A DNA stretch of 30,648 nucleotides from JAAZPT01 sp964544955 (GCA_964544955.1 CAZJEB010000016.1:1-30648); one strand, 5' to 3'. Positions 7,973-16,478 are shown, counted from the stretch's first letter. Notes: generated by a model not told the origin, from the letters alone. Program-made: numbers and translations.

Positions 7973-9067
7973 ATGAATGAATTTGAAATAAAGAAAAAAA
8001 GATTGTTTGAATTTGCGTATAGTAATAATTTTGATGGCGTTATATTGGGTACAAATGCAAACTTCTCGTGGATAAGCTGCGGAAAAAATGCGTTTGTTGA
8101 TAAAGGAAGCGAAAACTCTGTAGCAAAACTACTTTTTTTAAGAGATAAAGTATATTTAATTTGTAACTCAAGTGAAATGTTTAGAATACCAGAAGAAGAA
8201 TTGTGCAAAGAGAAATATAATTATGAATTAATATCATATGATTGGAATAATAGTGAAGATACGATTATTAAATCATTGATTGATGTTTATAAAGTTGCTT
8301 CAGACTTTTATTGTAAGTATGCTATTAATAAATCAAATGAAATTAAAGAATTGAGATATTCTTTAACTGATGAAGAAGTTGACAGATACAAAGAAATAGG
8401 ACGTGAAGTAACAGAAATTTGTGAAAGTTGCTGTAAATATGTTAGAAGTGGATTTTCTGAAGTTGATGTTGAAACATTAGTGTGTTCAAGGCTTATAGCT
8501 AAAGGATACACAATACCAGTATGCTTGATTGGTTCAGATGATAGACTAAAAAAATATAGACATCCTATACCAAAGCTTAAAAAAATAGAAGATATTTTTA
8601 TGGTTGCAGTATGTGTTCAAAAGTATGGAATTACCGTATCGCTTAGTAGAATTGTTAGTTTTAAGAAATTGAGTGATGATATTCTAAAAAGGTTTAATGC
8701 AGTAATTGAAATTGATGCAAACTATATTAAAGGCACAACATCCGGAAGAAGCACTGATGATATAATAAAAGATGGGCTAGAGATATATAAAAAACACAAA
8801 TATGAAAATGACTTTTTGTTACATCACCAAGGAGGCGCAATTGGCTATTTAACTAGAGATTATTGCGCTACTGGACAATCTGGAGAAGTTGTAAATAATA
8901 GACAAGCTTTTTCATGGAATCCAACCATATCAAAAGTCAAATCGGAAGATACGTTTATTGTTTTTGGGAATAATCAGGAAATACTTACATTGTCTAATAG
9001 TTGGCCTCAAGTCAAAGTCGAAACTAAATATGGTAATATATATCGTCCAGATATATTAATCTCATAA
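7973..9067 (+). CDS. M24 peptidase-like (pita-bread) protein, likely non-metal
   Basis: A 364-residue protein with the layout of M24 (aminopeptidase P/creatinase) proteins. The N-terminal creatinase-type domain covers about residues 1-130, and the pita-bread domain about 135-364 (starting with LTDEEVDRYKEIGREVTEIC). In metallopeptidases the segment after the long central strand carries two Asp ligands. Here it reads VAVCVQKYGITVSLSRIV, with no Asp. The HHQGGAIGY segment (about residues 282-290) replaces the usual GHGIG, and WNPTISKVKSEDTF covers the last part. Loss of the acidic ligands suggests a creatinase-like hydrolase or a catalytically dead protein. It is last in the DeoR-controlled sugar operon, with a start one base after the regulator. 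Its role is unknown; M24-like proteins do occur in sugar operons. Confidence 0.75.
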   Translation: MNEFEIKKKRLFEFAYSNNFDGVILGTNANFSWISCGKNAFVDKGSENSVAKLLFLRDKVYLICNSSEMFRIPEEELCKEKYNYELISYDWNNSEDTIIKSLIDVYKVASDFYCKYAINKSNEIKELRYSLTDEEVDRYKEIGREVTEICESCCKYVRSGFSEVDVETLVCSRLIAKGYTIPVCLIGSDDRLKKYRHPIPKLKKIEDIFMVAVCVQKYGITVSLSRIVSFKKLSDDILKRFNAVIEIDANYIKGTTSGRSTDDIIKDGLEIYKKHKYENDFLLHHQGGAIGYLTRDYCATGQSGEVVNNRQAFSWNPTISKVKSEDTFIVFGNNQEILTLSNSWPQVKVETKYGNIYRPDILIS

Positions 9068-9089
9068 TAAATTAATAATGTTTTATAAT

Positions 9090-9134
9090 TAGAATATAAT
9101 AACCCCCCTATTAAAGGGGGGTTATTATATTCTA
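9090..9134. terminator. Shared bidirectional terminator of two sugar operons
   Basis: A 19-bp perfect stem (9090-9108 with 9116-9134), core CCCCCC/GGGGGG, and a 7-base loop. The AT-rich lower stem supplies the U-rich tract in both directions. It lies between the convergent M24-like gene and the binding-protein gene of the second cluster, only 18-23 bases from each stop codon. Confidence 0.92.
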
Positions 9135-9151
9135 GATTAACAAATATAAAT

Positions 9152-10078
9152 TTAATCAATAAAATCTTCAACGTTATCTTTTGTTATTAATTGGAAAGGA
9201 ACATCGTATCTTTTATCAACCTGTTCTGATGATGCAACTTTAATAGCTACGTCTATTGAAGTTTTAGCTTGATTGTTTGCATCCTGAAGTACGGTACCAT
9301 TTAGTCGGCCGTCTTTTACCGCTTGTAATGCATCTGGAATTGCATCAACACCTATGATGATTAAGTTACGACCTTGAGATTCACAAGCTTGTAGTGCGCC
9401 CATAGACATATCATCGTTTTCACATATGATTGCGTCTAAATCTTGATATTTTGAAAGCCAATCTTCAGTTATAGCCATTGCTTTATCCCTTGACCAACTT
9501 GCTGAGAGTACAGCAACACACTCTATGTCTTTTTCTTTTAATATGGTGTTTTCTAATCCTTGATATCTTAAAATTTGAGCGCTTTGACCAAGTTCTCCTT
9601 CAAGAATTGCAATTTTTCCTTTACCCTGAAGTTTTTCAATAACATAATTTCCCATAATTTCTCCAGCTTTTACATCATCTGAACCTACATATGAGATATA
9701 ATCAGTTCTAACTGTTTCAGTATTTACTTCAATTACTGGTATTTGAGCTTCTGAACATAAATCTAAAACTTGAGCTGAACCATCAGCATCTTGTGGATTT
9801 AGAATTATTACATCGCATTGCTTTGCAATTAAATCTTCCGCTTGTGAAATTTGTTTTGCAATATCTGCCTGTCCGTCCATCAAAAACACACTAGCGTTTG
9901 GATAAGCTTCCTTAGCATAGGTTTCAATTGCTGATCCAAGCTTATTTGAGTATGTATCTGACATTGTTTTCATGAGCACACCAATTTTATACTCATTACT
10001 TTCAGCTACACTAATCGAGAATGCGCCAACGACCATCACCAATGCAAAGATTAGTGATATGATTTTTTTTGCTTTCAT
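9152..10078 (-). CDS. RbsB-like sugar substrate-binding protein
   Basis: A 308-residue periplasmic-binding-protein type 1 of the ribose/allose/galactose class. A signal peptide covers about residues 1-25 (KAKKIISLIFALVMVVGAFS). The mature start is EYKIGVLMKTMSDTYSNKLG. Other hallmarks are LIAKQCDVIILNPQDADG and IICENDDMSMGALQA (lobe 2, typical of RbsB). There is no lipobox Cys in the leader. Ribosome binding site GGAGG is 10 bases before the ATG. It is the last gene of the right-hand operon, in the order ATPase-permease-binding protein. Ligand expected to be a ketose or related sugar handled by the epimerase upstream (inference). Confidence 0.9.
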   Translation of the reverse strand: MKAKKIISLIFALVMVVGAFSISVAESNEYKIGVLMKTMSDTYSNKLGSAIETYAKEAYPNASVFLMDGQADIAKQISQAEDLIAKQCDVIILNPQDADGSAQVLDLCSEAQIPVIEVNTETVRTDYISYVGSDDVKAGEIMGNYVIEKLQGKGKIAILEGELGQSAQILRYQGLENTILKEKDIECVAVLSASWSRDKAMAITEDWLSKYQDLDAIICENDDMSMGALQACESQGRNLIIIGVDAIPDALQAVKDGRLNGTVLQDANNQAKTSIDVAIKVASSEQVDKRYDVPFQLITKDNVEDFID

Positions 10079-10100
10079 TTAATTCGACCTCCAATTATAT

Positions 10101-11039
10101 TTATGATTTTTCCTTGGATCTATTATCAAAAATAACAGCACCAAGAATTATCAAACCTTTTATTATTTGTTGATAATACGAAGAAACATCCAACAAATTC
10201 AAACCATTATTCATAACACCAATTATTAATATTCCAATTAACGTTCCTTTTATCGTACCAACTCCACCACTCATGCTTGTTCCGCCAATTACAGCAGCAG
10301 CAATAGCATCAACTTCATACCCAACGCCAACCGCTGGTTGGCCAGAATTTGTTCTTGAAGCAAGTACTATTCCAGCAATAGAACTAAGAATTCCAGCTAT
10401 TGTATACACTTTTATTAAAACGCTTTTAGTTTTTATTCCAGAGGCATCGCTTGCTATACGATTTCCTCCTGTAGCATAAATATATCGTCCAAATTTGGTA
10501 TGAGAAAGGATAATATGGAATAAAATTAATAGTATCAAAAATATAAATATTGGGACGCTATACCTACCGAAAACTCTGAACTTATCAGAAGATAATGTAT
10601 AAGGTTTACCGTTTGAATAAACATATGAAAAACCTCTTGCGATTGTTTGACCAGCTAATGTCGCGATAAAAGGAGGTACAGAGAATTTTGAAATAAAAAC
10701 CCCATTTGCTAAACCAAATAATCCACAAATTATTATTGATGCAAATATCGCTAAAAAAATATTGTCTGGATTAACAACTAAAATACTACCAGCTACTACA
10801 CCTGAAACAGCAACAAGTGGTCCTACTGTTAAATCTATACCACCTGTCATTATTACTAGTGTCATACCAATAGCAAGAATTCCGTTTACCGAAACTTGCC
10901 TTAAAATATTTTCTGCATTTTTTAATGTTCTAAATGTTGGCGATACTATAGACATAATAATTATCATTACAATTAAAACCAACAATACAGCATATTTGCG
11001 TAAAAAATTTCTATATTTCAAACTTTTTTCAATATTCAT
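10101..11039 (-). CDS. RbsC-like sugar ABC transporter permease
   Basis: A 312-residue membrane protein closely following the RbsC pattern. The MTGGIDLTVGPLVAVSGVVAG motif is near residues 64-84. LASRTNSGQPAVGVGYEVDAIAAAVIGGTSMSGG is near 225-258, and about eight membrane segments are visible. It provides the channel of the second transporter, probably as a homodimer because only one permease gene is present here, unlike the left cluster. The ribosome binding site is AGGGAGA. It lies 14 bases after the ATPase gene. Confidence 0.92.
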   Translation of the reverse strand: MNIEKSLKYRNFLRKYAVLLVLIVMIIIMSIVSPTFRTLKNAENILRQVSVNGILAIGMTLVIMTGGIDLTVGPLVAVSGVVAGSILVVNPDNIFLAIFASIIICGLFGLANGVFISKFSVPPFIATLAGQTIARGFSYVYSNGKPYTLSSDKFRVFGRYSVPIFIFLILLILFHIILSHTKFGRYIYATGGNRIASDASGIKTKSVLIKVYTIAGILSSIAGIVLASRTNSGQPAVGVGYEVDAIAAAVIGGTSMSGGVGTIKGTLIGILIIGVMNNGLNLLDVSSYYQQIIKGLIILGAVIFDNRSKEKS

Positions 11040-11053
11040 AACATTAAATCTCC

Positions 11054-12556
11054 CTAATATATTCCTTGTAAAGCGCTATTTAGCAAATTACTTTGGTTTA
11101 TTTTTCCAGATAATATTTCTTCTCTTTTATATTCTGCTGTAATGTTTCCGCCTGATACAACTATAATTCTATCGCTCATACCCATTATTTCCGGAAGATC
11201 GGAAGATATTATAATTATTGCAATTCCTTCTTTTGCTAATTTTTGAATGAGGCTATATATGTCAAACTTAGCGCCAACATCTATACCCCTGGTTGGTTCA
11301 TCCAAAATTAACACTTTAGGTTTAGATAATAGCCATTTCGAAATTACTACTTTTTGTTGATTTCCACCACTTAACTTATTTGTGTCCATATCAATACTAG
11401 GACATTTTATACTTAATTTATCGATATATTCGCTCGCAATAGTTTTTTCCTTTTTATTTATAAATAACCCTTTAAATAATTTTTTTAAATTTGGCAAAGA
11501 TATATTTTCTTTTATAGACCTACATAAAACTAAGCCGTACATTTTCCTGTCTTCTGTTACCAACGCGATTTTATTATCTATAGCATCCTTTGTTGAATTG
11601 ATAATTTTCTTATTGCCGTCTATAAATATTTCGCCAGAATCATGTGGTAAAATACCAAAAATGGAATTTACTATTTCGCTTCTGCCTGCGCCCATAAGCC
11701 CTGAAAATCCCAATATTTCGCCAGCCCTGACATTAAAGTTTATATTATTAAATAGTTTTTTTAGTGAATAATTTTTAACCTCAAAAACTACTTTTCCAGG
11801 GATAATACTTTCTTTTGGATAGATATTCTCAATTTTCCGACCGACCATTAGTTCTACTAATTGATTGTTGTTTACTTCTGAAGCTTTATATGTACCAATA
11901 TATTCACCATCCCTAAGAACAGAAACTCTATCTGCTATTTCTAGAATTTCCTCTAGTCTATGTGAAATATATATAACTGATACATTTTTTTTCTTTAATT
12001 CTGAAATGATTTCAAATAATTTTGTGCTTTCTTCGTTAGACAACGATGATGTGGGCTCATCCATAATAATAAGCTCGTTTTTTTTCCTTATAGCTTTTAT
12101 AATCTCAATAAGTTGCATTTGAGCAATGCTTAGATCTTTCATTAATGTATTTGGTGAAAAATCTATATTAAACTCTTTTAATATTCTTTCTGCTTCTTGG
12201 TTCATTTCATTATCTTTTAAAAACAAACCATAAGTTTTTTCTTGCCCCAAAAAAATATTTTGAGCAATGCTCATATCGAGCAAGGGAGCCAATTCTTGGT
12301 GTATAATTGAAATGCCTCGCTTATGAGATTCTGAAAGACTAAAATTCTTAATTTTATTACCATTATATAGAATTTCACCTTCATCAGGCTTATATTCTCC
12401 GGTTATTAATTTCATTAGCGTAGATTTACCTGCACCGTTTTCACCAACTAAAGCATGCACTTCTCCTGCTAATATGTTTAGGCTTACGCCTTTTATTGCG
12501 TGAACCCCAGCAAATCTTTTGTGTAAACATTTAAGTTCTAATCTATAGTTACTCAT
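11054..12556 (-). CDS. RbsA-like sugar ABC transporter ATPase
   Basis: A 500-residue fused double ATPase. Domain 1: Walker A GENGAGKST and signature LSIAQMQ. Domain 2: degenerate P-loop GLMGAGRSE, canonical LSGGNQQK, and LILDEPTRGIDVGAK. It couples ATP hydrolysis to ketose import. Start chosen at ATG 12556, preceded by GGGGTG at 4-5 bases, which gives N-terminal SNYRLELKCLHKRFAG. A longer frame starting at 12586 would overlap the aldolase gene and lacks such a site. It follows the aldolase gene by 14 bases in the same operon. Confidence 0.92.
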   Translation of the reverse strand: MSNYRLELKCLHKRFAGVHAIKGVSLNILAGEVHALVGENGAGKSTLMKLITGEYKPDEGEILYNGNKIKNFSLSESHKRGISIIHQELAPLLDMSIAQNIFLGQEKTYGLFLKDNEMNQEAERILKEFNIDFSPNTLMKDLSIAQMQLIEIIKAIRKKNELIIMDEPTSSLSNEESTKLFEIISELKKKNVSVIYISHRLEEILEIADRVSVLRDGEYIGTYKASEVNNNQLVELMVGRKIENIYPKESIIPGKVVFEVKNYSLKKLFNNINFNVRAGEILGFSGLMGAGRSEIVNSIFGILPHDSGEIFIDGNKKIINSTKDAIDNKIALVTEDRKMYGLVLCRSIKENISLPNLKKLFKGLFINKKEKTIASEYIDKLSIKCPSIDMDTNKLSGGNQQKVVISKWLLSKPKVLILDEPTRGIDVGAKFDIYSLIQKLAKEGIAIIIISSDLPEIMGMSDRIIVVSGGNITAEYKREEILSGKINQSNLLNSALQGIY

Positions 12557-12570
12557 AAACACCCCGTTAT

Positions 12571-13410
12571 TTACTTGTTTTGACAAAGTATAATTTTTTT
12601 TCTGACCACTTCTTTTACATATTTAATAGCTAAACTATTATATTTCTTTGGATCATATACTGCAGGATCAGTCTTAAAGTAGTCTTTAACACCTTCAGTA
12701 TAGGCATATCTAAGTTCTGTAGCAAAATTAACTTTTGTTACACCCAAGTTTATTGCTTTTCTTATTTGCGAATCAGGAACTCCTGATGCACCGTGTAATA
12801 CTAGCGGTATATTAACTTTTGATGAAATTTCGCTTAATCTATTAAAATCAAGATTTGGTTCTCCCTTATAAAAACCATGGGCAGTACCTATTGCAACAGC
12901 TAGAGAATGTGTGCCAGTTAATTCAACAAATCTTTCGGCTTCGTTTGGATCAGTATATATGTTTTTTTCAACAACAACATTGTCTTCTTTTCCTCCAACA
13001 GCACCTAATTCTGTTTCTATTGATATTCCGTTTTTATTTGCAAGCCTAACAGCCGTGCTACAGATATTAATGTTTTCGTCGAAACTCATTCTAGAACCAT
13101 CCATCATTATTGAAGTATAACCAGAACTTATACATTCTTTACATAAGTCTATGCTATCGCCGTGATCTAAATTAAGTGCAACATTTATAGATTTTTCATA
13201 TAATAATGCTTTTAACATTGATGCAAAAACACGTGGTGGTGCATATTTTAAGGTAGATGACGTAGTTTGTATTATAACTGGTGAATTAAGTTCAGAAGCA
13301 ACCTCAATAACGGCTTGCATCATTTCCATGTTTTCCACATTAAAAGCTCCAATTGCATACTTTCCAATTAAAGCTTTTTCAAACATTTCTTTTGTATTTA
13401 CTAACGGCAT
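12571..13410 (-). CDS. Class II ketose-bisphosphate aldolase
   Basis: A 279-residue zinc-dependent class II aldolase (fructose/tagatose-bisphosphate aldolase family, GatY/KbaY/FbaA-like). The motif NLDHGDS (about residues 80-86) carries the catalytic Asp and first zinc His. AVAIGTAHGFYKG holds the second zinc His, and LVLHGASG the third. KVNFATELR is the substrate phosphate region. It cleaves a phosphorylated ketose to dihydroxyacetone phosphate and an aldehyde. In this operon the substrate would be the product of the PfkB kinase, perhaps after a second phosphorylation encoded elsewhere. Its ATG overlaps the kinase stop by one base (TAATG), with GAGGTG as ribosome binding site. Fructose, tagatose and other ketose phosphates cannot be told apart by eye. 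Confidence 0.9.
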   Translation of the reverse strand: MPLVNTKEMFEKALIGKYAIGAFNVENMEMMQAVIEVASELNSPVIIQTTSSTLKYAPPRVFASMLKALLYEKSINVALNLDHGDSIDLCKECISSGYTSIMMDGSRMSFDENINICSTAVRLANKNGISIETELGAVGGKEDNVVVEKNIYTDPNEAERFVELTGTHSLAVAIGTAHGFYKGEPNLDFNRLSEISSKVNIPLVLHGASGVPDSQIRKAINLGVTKVNFATELRYAYTEGVKDYFKTDPAVYDPKKYNSLAIKYVKEVVRKKIILCQNK

Positions 13411-14360
13411 TAATTACACCTCATATTGTTATTCAGAATAACGTTTTCTATTTTTTTAAAATCAATTTTTCCCTCCATGGGACCAAAAGCTGTTGCATTT
13501 ATGGCCCCTGCTGCTGCAGCCATTTTTCCACAATATTCTAAAGGTTTATTATGAATTAAACCGCTTAAAAAAGCTGCATCAAAACAATCTCCTGCACCAG
13601 TAGGATCAACTTGTTCAACTACATATGCACCAATTTCAATTTTTCTTTGTTTTGTGTATATTATAGAACCCTTTGAGCCATTTTTAAGTGCTATTATTTC
13701 ACATTTGGTTTTTTCAAAACATTCATTAACGGCATCTTCGACACTATCACAGCCAGAGAACATGAGGAGTTCGTCCTTACCTGGCATAAAAACACTCATG
13801 TTGTGATATACTTCGTCAAGCAAAGGCTTTATTCTATTGTCGTTAAATAGCTCTATTCTTATATTGGGGTCAAATGAAATTTTTGTTCCATTATCTATGA
13901 AAGCTTGCATTGTTTTTACTATCTCTTTTGCAAAAGAGATATTTGCCATTATTGAACAACCCATTATATGCATGTATTTTACATTTGGGTAATTATTAAC
14001 ATTAGGCATTTTTGCTTCAACTGCAGGCGTATTGCCCAAATGAAAAATGAATTTTCTTCTACCATCTTCAAAATATGTTACAAATGCTACACCTGTAGAT
14101 TTTTCTTTGCTCAATATTACGTTGTCGCAATTAACGCCATCCTCTTTTAATCTATCCAATATGCATTTTCCAAAATCGTCATCACCGACACCGCTTGAAA
14201 TTGCACATTTATGACCTAATCTTGCGATTGTATCTATAAATATTCCAGGAGCCCCACTAGGATATGGACCCAAAAATTCGCCTGCCTCATATAATGTGTC
14301 ATTAACGTTTTTCCTCATTATTTCGACCAAAAGTTCGCCCATAATAAATACTTCTATCAT
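13410..14360 (-). CDS. PfkB-family carbohydrate kinase
   Basis: A 316-residue ribokinase/fructokinase-fold kinase. An N-terminal GELLVEI and a PSGAPGIFIDTIARLG segment correspond to the usual GGAPANVA substrate motif. The signature DPTGAGDCFDAAF near residue 245 contains the catalytic base Asp and the anion hole GAGD. It phosphorylates a sugar with ATP. In the operon it sits between the ketose 3-epimerase (3 bases upstream) and the aldolase (1-base overlap), so its substrate is probably the epimerised ketose such as fructose, tagatose or psicose (inference). The ribosome binding site AGAGGA lies inside the end of the epimerase gene. Confidence 0.88.
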   Translation of the reverse strand: MIEVFIMGELLVEIMRKNVNDTLYEAGEFLGPYPSGAPGIFIDTIARLGHKCAISSGVGDDDFGKCILDRLKEDGVNCDNVILSKEKSTGVAFVTYFEDGRRKFIFHLGNTPAVEAKMPNVNNYPNVKYMHIMGCSIMANISFAKEIVKTMQAFIDNGTKISFDPNIRIELFNDNRIKPLLDEVYHNMSVFMPGKDELLMFSGCDSVEDAVNECFEKTKCEIIALKNGSKGSIIYTKQRKIEIGAYVVEQVDPTGAGDCFDAAFLSGLIHNKPLEYCGKMAAAAGAINATAFGPMEGKIDFKKIENVILNNNMRCN

Positions 14361-14363
14361 AAA

Positions 14364-15239
14364 TCAATCCTCTAAAAAAGCTTTTTTTAAAAATTGAAGT
14401 GATTTTTTTATTTTTTCTGACATAAGAGCATGTGTGTTTGCTCCGTCATTTAAATCTCTCCAAACACGTATATCTTTTGATATGTCTCCGCCTGTTACTA
14501 TAAACGGCTCCATGACAACGGGTCCTTTATAGTTGATCTCCCTCAATGTTTTACCTAATTCAATCCAGTTAATGCTGTTGTTTGTTCCAGGGAGCTTCCT
14601 GTTGTTTTCTCCAACGTGAATATGGCCTAACATATTATTAGCTAATCTAATAGATTCGCACATATTATCTTCTTCAATATTCATATGATAAGTATCAAGT
14701 AATATTTTTACGTTATCGCTTCCAATTCTATTACAATACTCTATTGCTTCTTTGCAATCTGTGAGAATATATGTTTCGTTTCTATTTAATACTTCTAAAC
14801 TTATTAAGACATCTTTGCTTTCGGCATATTTTGCTAATTCCTTTAGACATTCAATGCTGTTATTCCAGGCGACCTCTTTGTTTGTATAAACAAAATCGCA
14901 TGGCCAAAAAGAATATATTGCACCAATCAAACTATGCGCGCCAATCTTATTCATATTATCCATTATCTTTTTAAAATATCTTATTCCGTTTTCTCTGGTT
15001 TCCCTGTTTTCGGATGCTAAATCATGATCTTTAGATGGTCCGCTGTTTACAGTTAAAATAATATTGTTTTCAATTGAGGATTCTTTAATTGCAGAAATTT
15101 CGGAATCGTTCATGTTATATAAATGATCGGCTCCTATCTCTAAGATATCAAAGCCAATATTTGAAACCTCCTTTATGGTTTCAACATAATCACACGTCCA
15201 ATCCTTGCTCCAAAAAGAATATAAAGTTCCAAATTTCAT
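14364..15239 (-). CDS. D-psicose/D-tagatose 3-epimerase family enzyme
   Basis: A 291-residue TIM-barrel enzyme of the sugar phosphate isomerase/epimerase superfamily. It matches the ketose 3-epimerase pattern closely: FGTLYSFW start, IGFDILEIGADHL, LIGAIYSFWPCDF, LEVLNRNETYI, LLDTYHMNIEED, HIHVGENNRKLPG and VVMEPF. Metal and catalytic residues are Glu149, Asp182, His208 and Glu244, with Arg214. They fall within one position of the quartet known in clostridial D-psicose 3-epimerase (family knowledge recalled, not computed). Reaction: inversion at C3 of a free ketose, such as psicose to fructose or tagatose to sorbose. It is the first gene of the LacI-controlled operon, with an excellent ribosome binding site (AGGAGG) directly next to an operator copy. 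Confidence 0.9.
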   Translation of the reverse strand: MKFGTLYSFWSKDWTCDYVETIKEVSNIGFDILEIGADHLYNMNDSEISAIKESSIENNIILTVNSGPSKDHDLASENRETRENGIRYFKKIMDNMNKIGAHSLIGAIYSFWPCDFVYTNKEVAWNNSIECLKELAKYAESKDVLISLEVLNRNETYILTDCKEAIEYCNRIGSDNVKILLDTYHMNIEEDNMCESIRLANNMLGHIHVGENNRKLPGTNNSINWIELGKTLREINYKGPVVMEPFIVTGGDISKDIRVWRDLNDGANTHALMSEKIKKSLQFLKKAFLED

Positions 15240-15251
15240 AAATGCCCTCCT

Positions 15252-15261
15252 ATGTGCACGT
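15252..15261. promoter_or_regulatory. Operator copy 1 for the LacI-type regulator
   Basis: ATGTGCACGT, repeated exactly at 15316-15325. This copy lies in the 5' untranslated region, touching the epimerase ribosome binding site (15244-15251). Confidence 0.55.
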
Positions 15262-15300
15262 TATTATTGCAACAATAAATTTGTGGAAATATATCAATAT

Positions 15301-15329
15301 TTTACAGAATATCACATGTGCACGTGCAA
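15301..15329 (-). promoter_or_regulatory. Promoter of the ketose operon
   Basis: Minus-strand TTGCAC (15324-15329), 17-base spacer, TGTAAA (15301-15306). The -35 box lies within the palindrome TGCACGTGCA, so repressor and polymerase would compete. Confidence 0.5.
15316..15328. promoter_or_regulatory. Operator copy 2, palindromic with central CG
   Basis: ATGTGCACGT (15316-15325) extends into TGCACGTGCA (15319-15328), a perfect 10-bp palindrome with a central CpG, as is typical of LacI-family operators. It is 64 bases from copy 1, close to six helical turns. Looping by one repressor tetramer is therefore possible. Confidence 0.6.
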
Positions 15330-15383
15330 AATTATAATATCATATGTTTTATAGAAATGCAATACTTAAAATTAAATTGTTAA

Positions 15384-15412
15384 TTGAAAAGTATTAATTT
15401 ATTTGTTATAAT
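15384..15412 (+). promoter_or_regulatory. Promoter of the LacI-type regulator gene
   Basis: TTGAAA (15384-15389), 17 bases, consensus TATAAT (15407-15412), 27 bases before the ATG. It is separate from both operator copies, so the regulator is probably made constitutively. Confidence 0.7.
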
Positions 15413-15439
15413 TGAAAAAATTAAATTAAGGATCTAAAC

Positions 15440-16459
15440 ATGAGTACAACAATAAAGGAAATTGCTGATCTTGCAAAGGTTTCAAGAGGAACTGTAGATA
15501 AGGTTTTGCATAATAGGCCAGGGGTGAAAAAAGAAACCAGAGAATTGGTTTTGAAAATTATAAAAGAAACTGGATATAAGCCAAACTTAATTGGAAAAAT
15601 GCTTTCAAATAACAACAAACCCATAACAATAGGTGTAATTTTAACGCCAGATTATAATCCTTTTATTCAAGAAATAATAATAGGTATTAAAAATGCAGAA
15701 GAAGAATTATCTGCTTTTAATTTAGAAGTTTTAATTAGAATGACTCTTACATTAGAAGTTGCAGAACAACTTGCAATTTTAAATGAGTTTGATTCATTAG
15801 GAGTAGATGGAATAGCGGTTTTTCCTTTTAATAATAAAGTAATTGTTGATAAATTAAATGGTTTATCAAAAAAAGGTATTGCTATAATTACATTTAATTC
15901 AAAAATAGACAACATTTTAGATTTATGTTTTGTAGGGCAAGACCATATAAAAGGTGGTAAAACTGCTGCAGGTTTAATGACAAAGTTCCTGAACGACAAT
16001 TCTGATATAGGCGTAATAATAAGTTCGAAAAATTTAACATGTCACAGAGATAGATTACAAGGATTTAAGAATCGAATTTTAGAATCAAAGAAACATATAA
16101 ATATCGTGAAAATAATAGAAAATTTTGATAAAAAAGAAATTGCTTTTTCTGCTACTCTTGAACTTATAAACAAATATCCCAACATAAAGGGAATTTACGT
16201 TACAGGTGGCGGTATTTATGGTGTAGGAAATGCTTTAAAATTAGCCAATAAATCCCTTTTTCTAATTTGTCATGACTTACTTAATGATTCGAAAATTCTG
16301 CTTGAAGAGAATATTATTGATTTTGTTATAACTCAAAACCCAAAAGAACAAGGATATCAAGTAATAAAAATTCTTTTTGACTTTTTATTTAAAAATATGA
16401 TGCCTGTGGATAAATTTTATGAAATACCAATACATATACAAACAAAAGATTCTATTTGA
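15440..16459 (+). CDS. LacI-family transcriptional regulator
   Basis: A 339-residue regulator. The N-terminal LacI helix-turn-helix is TIKEIADLAKVSRGTVDKVL, with hinge ETGYKPNLIGKML (about residues 45-57). The variant TVDKVLHNR in place of the usual TVSRVLN marks a subgroup of LacI proteins with ribose-binding-like sensor domains. The remainder (about 62-339) is a periplasmic-binding-protein-like ligand domain, e.g. ITIGVILTPDYNPFIQEI and GIYVTGGGIYGVGNAL. The likely effector is a free ketose, and the likely targets are the two ATGTGCACGT operators in front of the divergent ketose operon. The ribosome binding site is AAGGA. It is the last gene of the AT-rich island on the right side. Confidence 0.9.
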   Translation: MSTTIKEIADLAKVSRGTVDKVLHNRPGVKKETRELVLKIIKETGYKPNLIGKMLSNNNKPITIGVILTPDYNPFIQEIIIGIKNAEEELSAFNLEVLIRMTLTLEVAEQLAILNEFDSLGVDGIAVFPFNNKVIVDKLNGLSKKGIAIITFNSKIDNILDLCFVGQDHIKGGKTAAGLMTKFLNDNSDIGVIISSKNLTCHRDRLQGFKNRILESKKHINIVKIIENFDKKEIAFSATLELINKYPNIKGIYVTGGGIYGVGNALKLANKSLFLICHDLLNDSKILLEENIIDFVITQNPKEQGYQVIKILFDFLFKNMMPVDKFYEIPIHIQTKDSI

Positions 16460-16478
16460 ATTAGAAATATTATTTTTA

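Noticed and set aside
10762..11142. 126-codon open frame on the plus strand
   Set aside because: It is opposite the conserved permease and ATPase genes, has no ribosome binding site and no recognisable motif. It is a shadow of real coding sequence.
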